A program made the position numbers and the translations under genes. Source: JBELHO01 sp042091375 (GTDB taxonomy: Bacteria; Pseudomonadota; Gammaproteobacteria; Enterobacterales; Alteromonadaceae). Taken from it: 64,000 nt of DNA. Below, one piece after another: positions 1 to 8,312 of the stretch. Position 1 is the first letter of the stretch, and every line of letters begins with the position of its first letter. The notes under the pieces were generated by a model. That model saw only the letters and a list, made by a program, of their open reading frames with translations. It was not told the DNA's origin and searched no databases. The stretch is from positions 7,152-71,151 of the forward strand of contig JBELHO010000013.1 of assembly GCA_042091375.1 (NCBI GenBank), written 5' to 3'.

Positions 1-237
1 CAGTGATGCTATTTTCATACCTAGTGTTAATTGTTTGGATTGAATACTGGTGTCGACGTCATAAGTGAAAGATAACTTTTGGAGTACCTGACTGTGATAT
101 TCCTGAACATTGTTTACTTGTTCAGTTGGCATTACCAATACACCATCATTTTCTAATGCAACCAATTCCTGTTGAAATGCATAAATTTGCTCAACGCGGC
201 GTTGCGCATCTGCTTGAGATAACTGCTTTTCTTCCAT
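1..237 (-). CDS. Hypothetical protein, N-terminal part only (cut by window edge)
   Basis: An open frame runs from an ATG at 237 to the window edge without a stop, giving 79 residues (MEEKQLSQADAQRRVEQIYA at the start). The visible part is hydrophilic and glutamine-rich and looks helical. It ends in a glycine-methionine-lysine stretch where a membrane segment could begin, but that part is outside the window. I do not recognise the family. The glutamine/glutamate bias and clean frame favour a real gene over a chance frame. Confidence 0.5.
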   Translation of the reverse strand, partial: MEEKQLSQADAQRRVEQIYAFQQELVALENDGVLVMPTEQVNNVQEYHSQVLQKLSFTYDVDTSIQSKQLTLGMKIASL

Positions 238-554
238 GTTGAGATCGCTCAATAGGCTTGAAGTTCGCCTTATTTAATTATAAAAACAAACAAAATGACA
301 GTTTTAAATTGTAATAATTATCACTTTTATAGCTATAAAATTAGCCATAAACACCTTGTAACATCATTGTTGAATTGGAGTAATTGGGGTTGTCAATAGA
401 GCCTCTCAATTGAAGCTATACAACAACAAAGCCTAATAAAACCTCATAAAAAAAGCGAACCAACTGGCTCGCTTTTGCTAATTTAACTTGCACATTTTAT
501 TCGAAAGTGACAAGTAACTGGCATTGACAACAACCAATAACAATGTATTTCTGG
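238..554. other. Intergenic region, AT-rich
   Basis: This 317-bp stretch lies upstream of the cut-off gene and downstream of the SOUL-family gene. It is AT-rich and carries one clear hairpin (448-476, listed separately). I see no open frame with a plausible ribosome site and no recognised RNA. The 250-300 part should hold the promoter of the minus-strand partial gene, but no motif is convincing. Confidence 0.5.
448..476 (-). terminator. Rho-independent terminator after the SOUL gene
   Basis: An 8-bp stem AAAAGCGA/TCGCTTTT encloses a loop containing CCAACTGG. Read on the minus strand it is followed by a run of seven T, fitting termination of the SOUL-family transcript that ends at 555. A related sequence (CCAACTGGTTCGCTTTTT) recurs at about 1565-1582. 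Confidence 0.65.
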
Positions 555-1184
555 CTATATGACTTCAATCAACACCTCGTTGTGGCGAAACCATGGAATA
601 GTGAACGGACCATTGTAGGCGGCATTAACAGGCTCGCTAACAGCGGTATAGCCGTTTTTCGCTATCCAGCTATTGAGGATTTTGGTTTGTGTTTCAACAT
701 TACTATCACTGAGTAGCCCGCTGAACTTTATCACCACCACTTTGTAATCTTTGACTTCTGTTACCCAGACATCTGGATTGGTTGGCTTGGGGGTGGTTTG
801 TATTGTAAAGTCGGCAGGCATCACAAATGACATGACCTGCTGTGAAGTTCCTTCTTTCATAAATACCGGAGCAGTCATGGCGATTTCGGCCCCCTTAGAT
901 ACAGCCTCTGACTCATCCATAAATACAGGTGCTGTCATGGCTATTTCTGTGGAGCCTTGATTCTCACCAGTAATGTATCTGAACAAATTTCTAAAAGCAT
1001 TGTTCCTGCCATTGGCTGACATGTTAGAAGACACTAGGACCATGGATCCATAGTTGCGCACTTCAATATCCTGTGACTCATCAGATTTCAATAATGTGTA
1101 GGGCGCGTTTTCAACGCCGCTATCTCCAAATACCGAGCAACCGGCTAAAACCAATGGTGCAAGAAGTGAGATGAATAATTTCAT
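555..1184 (-). CDS. SOUL-family haem-binding lipoprotein
   Basis: The 209-residue product starts with a lipoprotein signal peptide whose lipobox is LAGC, so it is probably an outer- or inner-membrane-anchored periplasmic protein. The rest matches the SOUL/HEBP haem-binding family: a PYTLL..SDESQDIEVRNY start, the IAMTAPVFM motif and a closing FTIPWFRHNEV segment. The IAMTAPVFM motif occurs twice about 20 residues apart, a duplication also known in other bacterial SOUL proteins. A frame starting at 1208 is longer, but the ATG at 1184 has AAGG seven bases upstream and begins directly with the signal peptide, so I chose it. Physiological ligand and role are unknown. The gene stands alone, with its own terminator at 448-476. 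Confidence 0.8.
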   Translation of the reverse strand: MKLFISLLAPLVLAGCSVFGDSGVENAPYTLLKSDESQDIEVRNYGSMVLVSSNMSANGRNNAFRNLFRYITGENQGSTEIAMTAPVFMDESEAVSKGAEIAMTAPVFMKEGTSQQVMSFVMPADFTIQTTPKPTNPDVWVTEVKDYKVVVIKFSGLLSDSNVETQTKILNSWIAKNGYTAVSEPVNAAYNGPFTIPWFRHNEVLIEVI

Positions 1185-1208
1185 AGAGTAGCCTTGAGGT
1201 GTGGTCAA

Positions 1209-1770
1209 CAGTGTTTAACACTGTTGACATTTATGTATTAAGCCTTCATACGTAAAACGGGCAAATTAGTTCAATTCAACATTATATTTTATCTTCAATA
1301 AAAGCTGTTGATTTCAGTTGGCTAGTGCTGCATCAATGCCCCCTGCTTTGCATTGAACAGTTTTACCGCGTTTAGCTGGAAGCTAAATTTAAAACGGTAT
1401 TTATTTTTATGTCGGTAACTTGCTGGCCATCAGAGGTCAAAGAAAAGTATGGGAAGTCCAGACCGTTTGCTACAGAAATATTAGCTCAACATCAGGTTAA
1501 TAATAACTCAGTAAATTCAGAACCATCACAACCGCCATACTCAGCTAACCAAAAAACCAAACCAACTGGTTCGCTTTTTAAAATTAATCGACTAAACACG
1601 TATTTTGTTAGTCACCAACACAATTAGAACAAGACATTTAAACAATAAAAAAGCGGATCATTAAAATCCGCTTTTCAAATTACTTTTAAGCTGAATTAAC
1701 CAACTTAATTAAGATAACCATCTAAATTAAATCGTTAACCAACTTAATTACATGTCCCCAACAATAAACC
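1209..1770. other. Intergenic region with hairpins and short direct repeats
   Basis: This 560-bp stretch lies between the SOUL gene and the 3' end of gcvP. It holds a hairpin near 1365-1400 (TTTAGCT/AGCTAAA stem within a wider ACCG/CGGT pairing, followed by T-rich sequence), a partial copy of the 448-476 terminator sequence at about 1565-1582, and the gcvP terminator at 1647-1676. A 15-bp direct repeat TAACCAACTTAATTA occurs twice between about 1697 and 1751. A 72-codon plus-strand frame at 1409-1627 lacks coding character and was not accepted. Confidence 0.5.
1647..1676 (-). terminator. Terminator of the gcv operon
   Basis: A 10-bp perfect stem AAAAGCGGAT/ATCCGCTTTT has a short loop. On the minus strand it is followed by six T. 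It lies about 95 bases beyond the gcvP stop codon and is the natural end of the gcvTHP transcript. Confidence 0.75.
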
Positions 1771-4665
1771 TCAGTCTTGATAACTAGACATAGGTGGACA
1801 GCTACACACTAAGTTGCGGTCGCCGTATACATCATCAATGCGGTTTACGGTTGGCCAGAATTTATTGTTGGCTGCCGATGGCACAGGAAATACCGCCTGT
1901 TCAATACTGTAAGCGCGTTCCCAAGGTGCGGTGATATCAGCCAAAGTATGAGGTGCATTGTGAAGTGGATTATCATCGCTGGTCCACTCGCCACTTTCCA
2001 CTTTGCGAACTTCATCGCGAATACAGATCATGGCTTCAATAAATCGGTCTAATTCAACCTTAGACTCTGATTCAGTCGGCTCGATCATAAAAGTACCAGC
2101 GACCGGAAATGACATGGTTGGCGCATGGAAACCATAATCCATTAACCGCTTAGCCATATCGACTTCGCTGATCCCCGATTGTGCTTTGATGGGTCGCAAG
2201 TCAATAATACACTCATGAGCAACCCGGCCATTTTTACCTGTGTATAAAATTGGGTAATGTTGACTCAGCTTTTTAGCTACATAATTGGCATTGGTAATGG
2301 CGTATTTAGTGGCATCGGTTACGCCTTTCTTGCCCAGTAAAGCAATGTAGAGGTAAGAAATACACAAGATCCCTGCACTGCCATACGGAGCGGCTGATAC
2401 TGCGCCATTGCCAGCGGTACTGTCACTGACGTTAATTAAGGTGTGATCGGGAAGAAATGGTGCTAAATGGGCTTTTACGCCAATGGGTCCCATACCTGGG
2501 CCACCACCACCATGGGGGATAGCAAAGGTTTTGTGTAAGTTTAAGTGAGAAACGTCAGCACCAATAAAGCCCGGTGAAGTTACTCCAACTTGCGCGTTCA
2601 TATTGGCGCCATCGAGATACACTTGCCCGCCGTATTGATGAACAATGTTACAAATATCTGCCACTGTGGTTTCGTATACACCGTGAGTTGATGGGTAAGT
2701 GATCATGATACAAGCTAAGTTATCGGCTAACTCACTGGCTTTGCTCTGTAAATCAGCCATATCAACGTTACCGTCGCTATCGCAATCGACCACCACGACT
2801 TTCATCCCCACCATTTGCGCAGATGCTGGGTTAGTGCCATGAGCAGATGAGGGAATTAAACAAATGTTGCGGTGCTCGTCACCACGACTTTGATGATATT
2901 TTTTAATAGCTATTAAACCAGCGTATTCACCTTGAGCACCAGAGTTAGGCTGCATAGAAATATCGTCATAACCGGTGAGCTCAACCAACCACTTGCCCAG
3001 TTCGTCGATCATTTGTTTGTAGCCCTGTGCTTGATCAACAGGAGCAAACGGGTGCATGTTGGCAAACTCAGGCCAAGAGACGGGGATCATTTGCGCCGTG
3101 GCGTTTAATTTCATGGTACAAGAGCCCAGTGAGATCATTGAGTGGTTAAGGGCTAAATCTTTGTTCTCAAGTGATTTAATGTAGCGCAGCATTTCGGTTT
3201 CACTGTGATACGAGTTAAACACCGGATGTGTCAATATCGCCGTTTCGCGCACTAAAGCGGCAGGGATAGAGGTATATTGACTGTCGATGATCTGTTGATC
3301 TAAGTCGTCAACAGCTAAGCCGTGACCTGCCCCTAATAAAATATCAAACAAGCCAGCAAGATCATGGCGAGTGGTGGTTTCATCCAATGAGATACTGATC
3401 TGATCGGCGACATCACTGCGGAAATTAACCCCAGCCGCCAAAGCCCGTTCAATCACTTCGGTTTTGTTATCAAGGGTGAAAGTCAGGGTGTCAAAGTAGT
3501 GCTGATGCACAGCAGTTAACCCTTTAGCTGCAGTCCCTGTGTATAAAATGTCAGCTAAGCGATGGATCCGCTCAGCGATCACTTTCAACCCTTTAGGTCC
3601 GTGATACACCGCGTAAAATGCCGCCATATTGGCCAGTAATACTTGTGCGGTACAGATATTTGAATTGGCTTTTTCGCGGCGAATATGTTGCTCGCGCGTT
3701 TGCATAGCCATGCGCAGTGCTGGGTTGTCGCGGGTGTCTTTTGAAACGCCAATAATACGACCCGGCAAGGAGCGTTTGTATTTATTGCTAGTAGTGAAAA
3801 ATGCTGCATGAGGTCCACCATAGCCCATAGGTACACCAAAGCGTTGACTGCTGCCAATAACTACATCGGCACCTAATTCACCAGGTGCCTTAAGTAGCAC
3901 TAAGCTCATTATATCGGCAGCAACAGCAACTATACCTTTGTTGGCTTGTACGCCAGCGATCAGTTCACTGATGTCAGTCACTTCACCACTGGCACTTGGG
4001 TACTGCAATAAGGCACCGAACACATCGTGCTGTGCTGCTGAAGAGGCTGGGGCAACGACTATGTCAAAGCCAAACATATCGGCACGTTGCTTAACTAAAT
4101 CTATGGTTTGTGGATAGACATTATCGGCAATAAAAAACAAGTTTGAGTTTTTGTTTTTTGACACCCGTTTAGCTAAAGCCATGGCTTCGGCGGCGGCAGT
4201 ACCTTCATCGAGTAATGACGCTGAAGCCAGATCTAAACCGGTTAAGTCTAAACACATTTGTTGGTAATTTAACAACGACTGCAAGCGGCCTTGCGCAATT
4301 TCAGGTTGGTATGGCGTATAAGCGGTATACCAGCCAGGGTTTTCCAACACATTGCGCAAAATCACGTTAGGAGTTAAGGTACCGTAGTAACCTAAACCGA
4401 TATAGCTGTCATTGACTTTATTTAAACCAGCCACAGCTTTTAAGTCAGTTAACGCTTGAATTTCCGTTTTACTTTCTTCAATCGCCGGCAGATCCTTGAG
4501 ACGAATATCGCTGGGTACTATTTCGTCGACAAGGGCATCAACAGACTCAGCGCCAATGTCATTTAACATGGCTTGGGTTTGCTCTGCGTCAGGGCCAATG
4601 TGGCGACGAATAAAGTCTTGGCTTTGCTCTAAATCAGCTAAGCTCGATGTTGATTGAGTAGTCAT
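1771..4665 (-). CDS. gcvP: Glycine dehydrogenase (decarboxylating), P-protein
   Basis: GcvP decarboxylates glycine with pyridoxal phosphate and passes the aminomethyl group to the lipoyl arm of GcvH. The protein has 964 residues, the usual length for the single-chain P-protein of gammaproteobacteria. It starts with the typical FIRRHIGP segment. The two homologous halves are both present, and the PLP-binding region HLNLHKTFAIPHGGGGPG lies in the second half. It is the last gene of a gcvT-gcvH-gcvP set on the minus strand. A 192-bp spacer with a hairpin separates it from gcvH, so some of its expression may be set by partial termination or a separate promoter. The frame is intact. Confidence 0.98.
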   Translation of the reverse strand: MTTQSTSSLADLEQSQDFIRRHIGPDAEQTQAMLNDIGAESVDALVDEIVPSDIRLKDLPAIEESKTEIQALTDLKAVAGLNKVNDSYIGLGYYGTLTPNVILRNVLENPGWYTAYTPYQPEIAQGRLQSLLNYQQMCLDLTGLDLASASLLDEGTAAAEAMALAKRVSKNKNSNLFFIADNVYPQTIDLVKQRADMFGFDIVVAPASSAAQHDVFGALLQYPSASGEVTDISELIAGVQANKGIVAVAADIMSLVLLKAPGELGADVVIGSSQRFGVPMGYGGPHAAFFTTSNKYKRSLPGRIIGVSKDTRDNPALRMAMQTREQHIRREKANSNICTAQVLLANMAAFYAVYHGPKGLKVIAERIHRLADILYTGTAAKGLTAVHQHYFDTLTFTLDNKTEVIERALAAGVNFRSDVADQISISLDETTTRHDLAGLFDILLGAGHGLAVDDLDQQIIDSQYTSIPAALVRETAILTHPVFNSYHSETEMLRYIKSLENKDLALNHSMISLGSCTMKLNATAQMIPVSWPEFANMHPFAPVDQAQGYKQMIDELGKWLVELTGYDDISMQPNSGAQGEYAGLIAIKKYHQSRGDEHRNICLIPSSAHGTNPASAQMVGMKVVVVDCDSDGNVDMADLQSKASELADNLACIMITYPSTHGVYETTVADICNIVHQYGGQVYLDGANMNAQVGVTSPGFIGADVSHLNLHKTFAIPHGGGGPGMGPIGVKAHLAPFLPDHTLINVSDSTAGNGAVSAAPYGSAGILCISYLYIALLGKKGVTDATKYAITNANYVAKKLSQHYPILYTGKNGRVAHECIIDLRPIKAQSGISEVDMAKRLMDYGFHAPTMSFPVAGTFMIEPTESESKVELDRFIEAMICIRDEVRKVESGEWTSDDNPLHNAPHTLADITAPWERAYSIEQAVFPVPSAANNKFWPTVNRIDDVYGDRNLVCSCPPMSSYQD

Positions 4666-4700
4666 AAAACAGCTTCTCTATAAATTAATACATTAAATAA

Positions 4701-4735
4701 ATAAAGCCCCGAACAGGATAAGTTTGAGGCTTTAT
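4701..4735 (-). terminator. Hairpin between gcvH and gcvP (attenuator or weak terminator)
   Basis: The arms ATAAAGCC and GGCTTTAT are separated by about 19 bases. On the minus strand the hairpin is followed by TTATTTAA, a poor T-tract. It may reduce read-through from gcvH into gcvP or protect the 3' end of a gcvTH message. Confidence 0.45.
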
Positions 4736-4857
4736 CACTAATTACGCACTGCATGAGCCCTGCAGTAAAATACCTTGGTATCAGGTGACAACTCAGTGTG
4801 TGTGCAAAGACATGACAGCGAGCACAACACTGAATTAAAATTTACTGGCAGTTAAAC

Positions 4858-5247
4858 TCACTCTTCATCAATTGAATTGGCATAACCTTCGGCGTCTAAT
4901 AAGGCTTCTAATTCAGCGGCGTCATCTAATTTCACTTTGAATAACCAACCGTCGCCATATGCATCTGAATTGACCAATTCAGGCGAGTCTTCAAGATCTT
5001 CATTGACTTCAAGAACGTCACCAGAAATGGGCGCGTAAATATCTGAGGCGGCTTTAACCGACTCAGCAACAGCAACGTCATCACCAGTACTGATGTTGTC
5101 ACCGACATCAGGTAACTCAACAAACACCATGTCGCCAAGTAGTTCTTGGGCATGCTCAGTGATCCCGACAGTAACAACGCCGTCACCCTCGTTGCGCACC
5201 CATTCGTGCGATGTTGCATATCTTAATTCAGAAGGAATGTTGCTCAT
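4858..5247 (-). CDS. gcvH: Glycine cleavage system H-protein
   Basis: GcvH is the lipoyl-carrying shuttle protein of the glycine cleavage system. The product has 129 residues, as in E. coli. The lipoylation site is visible as the lysine in AVAESVKAASDIYAPISG, and the N-terminus (SELRYATSHEWV) and the C-terminal acidic helix are typical. The start has a good context: the ATG at 5247 follows TAGGAACAATAAAA. It lies 149 bp downstream of gcvT in the same orientation and is probably cotranscribed with it. Confidence 0.98.
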   Translation of the reverse strand: MSNIPSELRYATSHEWVRNEGDGVVTVGITEHAQELLGDMVFVELPDVGDNISTGDDVAVAESVKAASDIYAPISGDVLEVNEDLEDSPELVNSDAYGDGWLFKVKLDDAAELEALLDAEGYANSIDEE

Positions 5248-5396
5248 TTTTATTGTTCCTAGATTTTTTGCTTAATTACAATGTGATCAAATTAATTTAT
5301 ATTCGCTATTACTCAGTAATAACCGAGTGATACTACTATAGACTAAATCTACACCATTTTTAATATTGCAGTGAATAATTTTAAGGGGATTAAACC

Positions 5397-6485
5397 TTAA
5401 CCAACTTTCTTGCCGTTGCGGACAAAACAAGGCTTAACCACTTCAACTTTTACCAATTTTTTACGCATTTCAACTTCGACTACATCACCAACTACAACGC
5501 TGCGCGGTACCCGAGCCATGGCAATAGAATGCCCTAAGGTTGGTGAAAAGGTACCTGAGGTAATGACGCCGTCACCAGCAGTAGTAACCACTTTTAAGCC
5601 AGAGCGAAGTACGCCTTTCTCTTGCAATACTAAACCCACTAACTTAGGTTGATCACCTGCCGCACGTTGCGCAACTAATACTTGCTTGCCGATGAAATCT
5701 CGTTCGCTGGGCTCCCAACTAATAGTCCAAGCCATATTGGCGGCTAGCGGCGATATGGTTTCATCCATATCTAAGCCGTAAAGGTTCATCCCTGCTTCTA
5801 AACGCAAAGTGTCACGCGCTCCTAAACCACAAGGCTTAACTCCAGCGTCAGTGAGTTGTTGCCAAAGTTCAGCCGCTTGCTCTGCGGGTACCACTATTTC
5901 ATAACCGTCTTCACCGGTATAACCGGTCGTGGCAATAAATAATTGCTCTGCTTGTACCCCAAAGAAAGGCTTCATGTCAGCAACATCTTGTGCTTGCTGA
6001 GCAGTTAATAAGCCAGCTACTTTAGCTTTCGCTTGCGGCCCTTGCACTGCGATCATGGCAAATTCCGGACGCTCTGTAATAGTCAGATCAAAATCTGCCG
6101 CTTGTTCGTTCATCCAAGCCAGATCTTTTTCGCGAGTAGCCGAATTGACCACTAAGCGGTAATTAGTTTCGCTGAAATAATAAATAATTAAATCGTCAAT
6201 CACTCCCGCTTGATGATTTAACATGCCGGTGTAGAGAGCTTTACCCGCTACCTGCAACTTGGCGACATCGTTGATCACTAGTCGGCGTAAATAGGCTTTA
6301 GCGTCAGCGCCACAGACATCAACTATGGTCATGTGCGACACGTCAAACATACCAGCATCACTGCGAACAGCATGGTGCTCTTCTATTTGTGAGCCGTAGT
6401 TAATGGGCATTTCCCAACCGTGAAAATCAACCATTTTTGCGCCAGCAGCAATGTGCTTAGCATGGAGTACTGTTTTGTTTGTCAT
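5397..6485 (-). CDS. gcvT: Aminomethyltransferase, glycine cleavage T-protein
   Basis: GcvT transfers the methylene carbon from the aminomethyl-lipoyl group of GcvH to tetrahydrofolate and releases ammonia. The 362-residue protein has the expected start (TVLHAKHIAAGAKMVDFHGWEMP), the folate-binding GARDTLRLEAGMNLYG segment and a C-terminal domain ending in ARVPRS...VEVVKPCFVRNGK. An in-frame GTG at 6497 would add four residues, but that GTG lies inside the sequence TGAGGTG. This is better read as the ribosome site for the ATG at 6485, nine bases downstream, so I chose 6485. It is the first gene of gcvTHP. I see no glycine riboswitch upstream. Confidence 0.97.
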   Translation of the reverse strand: MTNKTVLHAKHIAAGAKMVDFHGWEMPINYGSQIEEHHAVRSDAGMFDVSHMTIVDVCGADAKAYLRRLVINDVAKLQVAGKALYTGMLNHQAGVIDDLIIYYFSETNYRLVVNSATREKDLAWMNEQAADFDLTITERPEFAMIAVQGPQAKAKVAGLLTAQQAQDVADMKPFFGVQAEQLFIATTGYTGEDGYEIVVPAEQAAELWQQLTDAGVKPCGLGARDTLRLEAGMNLYGLDMDETISPLAANMAWTISWEPSERDFIGKQVLVAQRAAGDQPKLVGLVLQEKGVLRSGLKVVTTAGDGVITSGTFSPTLGHSIAMARVPRSVVVGDVVEVEMRKKLVKVEVVKPCFVRNGKKVG

Positions 6486-6497
6486 TGTTTTTAGCAC

Positions 6498-6798
6498 CTC
6501 AGTTAAAAGCTTGCCTATTCATCTTTAGCCTGTCACTAGTACGTACAAAGTCTAGTAAAAGTTGAATACCGTATGAATATTAGCAAAATATGGCGATATT
6601 ATACCCATCAGTAACTGTTGATTCAACCAAAGAGAACAGTAAATTCAAATATAAAACTGACAAAAACAAAATAACAGAATTAAATACTGCTTTTGTTTGA
6701 TTTAAGAAATTTTATAATAGAAATAATGGTTGTATTTAAGTTTTGCTGATATTTATTCAATGGTGGTTGACTGTTATGTCGCTGTCATTTAATGGCGA
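6498..6798. other. Intergenic region between ubiI and gcvT
   Basis: This 300-bp AT-rich spacer separates ubiI and gcvT, both on the minus strand, and should contain the gcv promoter. I looked for the two-aptamer glycine riboswitch found before gcvT in some vibrios and did not find its conserved core. No open frame and no clear hairpin with a T-run was seen. Confidence 0.5.
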
Positions 6799-8055
6799 TC
6801 AGTAGTGTGATTTAGCCAAGTTAGGCAATTGTCCTTTAAAGCCAAGGGCTTGCTTGATCATTTGTTGTTTCACTGGGCTGAGTTTATCGATCACCGTCAT
6901 GCCCAACCCTCTGATCAGCTTTACTGGGCCCTGCTGAGGTGTGAACACTTGTTTGATCACTTCCATGGCGGCAACCATTTCAGCAGCTTCAGACTTGCGC
7001 CAACGCTGATAATGATTCAGGGTTTTGGTTGTTTGCCAAGTATCACCGGTTGGATCTTTATGCATCGCATCGGCGATCACTTCAGCCAATGCCGCTGCGT
7101 CCATTAAACCTACATTGACTCCCTGCCCCGCCAAAGGGTGAAAGCTATGCGCCGCATCGCCCACTAATACTGTGCGTTGTTTAACAAAGTCTTGAGCAAA
7201 GCGCATCGTTAATGGAAAACAACTGAGTTCACTGTTGAGTTGAATATTGCCCAATTTACCATCGGCAGCAGCAGTGAGTGCTTTGCCAAAATCGTCATCA
7301 CTTAAAGCTGATAAACGCGACGCTTCTGCTGCTGATGTGGACCAAACAATAGAGCATAAATCCTCACCATCGGCTTGCAGTGACATCGGCAATAAAGCTA
7401 ATGGCCCCGTTTCTAGAAATACCTGCCACGCAGTATTTTGATGTCCTAACGGACACTTAACAGCTGCCACTATGGCATGGTGTTGGTAATCACGAAAAAT
7501 GATCGGCATAGCCATTTTCTGGCGAAGCCATGAATTGGGACCGTCGGCGCCAATAACCAGCTTAGCTATAATAGGTGCCGGCGAGTGCGGCTCGCTGACA
7601 AAACTGGCAAATACCTCGTTGTCACCCATAGCCACGTCGCTTAATTGATGGTTATAAAACAGTTGGATCCCTTGGTCTGCTTGCGCTTTTTGCTGCAGTG
7701 CGCGATGGATCACAGCATTTTCTATGATCCAACCCAAGGGACCTTGTTCACCGCGAGCAGAGATATCTTGCTGATCAAAATCAATGGCACCAAAACCGGC
7801 ACTGTCCCAAATATGCATGTGTTGATAAGGCTGAATACGCTGAGTCAGTTCATCGCTCCAAACTTGCAAATTTGTTAATAATTGCTGACTAACGGCATTG
7901 ATAGCAGTGACCCGAGCTTGAGGTTTATCAGTTAACTCACTGGCCGGATTGTTGTCGACAATAGCGACAGTTAACGAGGTCAACTGGCGCACAGCCAATG
8001 CTGTGGTCAAGCCAACCAGGCCGCCACCGACGATCAAAATATCAAACTTTTGCAT
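6799..8055 (-). CDS. ubiI: Ubiquinone biosynthesis FAD-dependent hydroxylase, UbiI/VisC type
   Basis: This 418-residue flavoprotein belongs to the UbiH/UbiF/VisC (COQ6) family of aromatic hydroxylases, which hydroxylate the ring of the polyprenylated ubiquinone precursor. The FAD-binding dinucleotide fold is GGGLVG near residue 10. The internal DG motif (VIGADGPNSWLR) and the second FAD motif GDAAHSFHPLAGQGVNVGLMD are intact. The assignment as the C5-hydroxylase UbiI rests on its position between ubiH and gcvT, as in E. coli, where the gene is visC/ubiI. The sequence alone only fixes the family. The 257-bp gap to ubiH is unusually long for this operon and contains short tandem repeats. Confidence 0.88.
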   Translation of the reverse strand: MQKFDILIVGGGLVGLTTALAVRQLTSLTVAIVDNNPASELTDKPQARVTAINAVSQQLLTNLQVWSDELTQRIQPYQHMHIWDSAGFGAIDFDQQDISARGEQGPLGWIIENAVIHRALQQKAQADQGIQLFYNHQLSDVAMGDNEVFASFVSEPHSPAPIIAKLVIGADGPNSWLRQKMAMPIIFRDYQHHAIVAAVKCPLGHQNTAWQVFLETGPLALLPMSLQADGEDLCSIVWSTSAAEASRLSALSDDDFGKALTAAADGKLGNIQLNSELSCFPLTMRFAQDFVKQRTVLVGDAAHSFHPLAGQGVNVGLMDAAALAEVIADAMHKDPTGDTWQTTKTLNHYQRWRKSEAAEMVAAMEVIKQVFTPQQGPVKLIRGLGMTVIDKLSPVKQQMIKQALGFKGQLPNLAKSHY

Positions 8056-8151
8056 GGTTAATCACATTCATTATTTGCTGGTTAGTCGATTGCTTACTGT
8101 ATACAAGTGTTGCCATGGCAATTTTGAGTTAAGTATTTCATTGCCGATTGT

Positions 8152-8199
8152 CAGCTCGGTTATTTTAAGCCCAGTTATTTTTAAGCCTAGTTATTTTAT
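8152..8199. repeat. Tandem repeat, about 15 bp x 3 (imperfect)
   Basis: Between ubiH and ubiI the unit AGCCCAGTTATTTTTA is present about three times with small changes. A second small duplication (AATACTTGCCTNC, two copies) follows at about 8268-8293. Both are intergenic and resemble the other slippage-type arrays in this window. Confidence 0.6.
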
Positions 8200-8312
8200 C
8201 AACTGAGTACAGGAACTCCCCTAGTTTACCATGAGTTATTCAGATAAGAATAAATAATAACTGCTTAATACTTGCCTACTAAATACTTGCCTGCAAACAT
8301 GGTCATTGGCCA

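Noticed and set aside
1409..1627. 72-codon open frame after the SOUL gene
   Set aside because: No ribosome site, composition unlike coding sequence, and it runs through a terminator-like hairpin sequence.
6498..6798. Possible glycine riboswitch before gcvT
   Set aside because: The conserved core of the glycine aptamers was not found on the minus strand.
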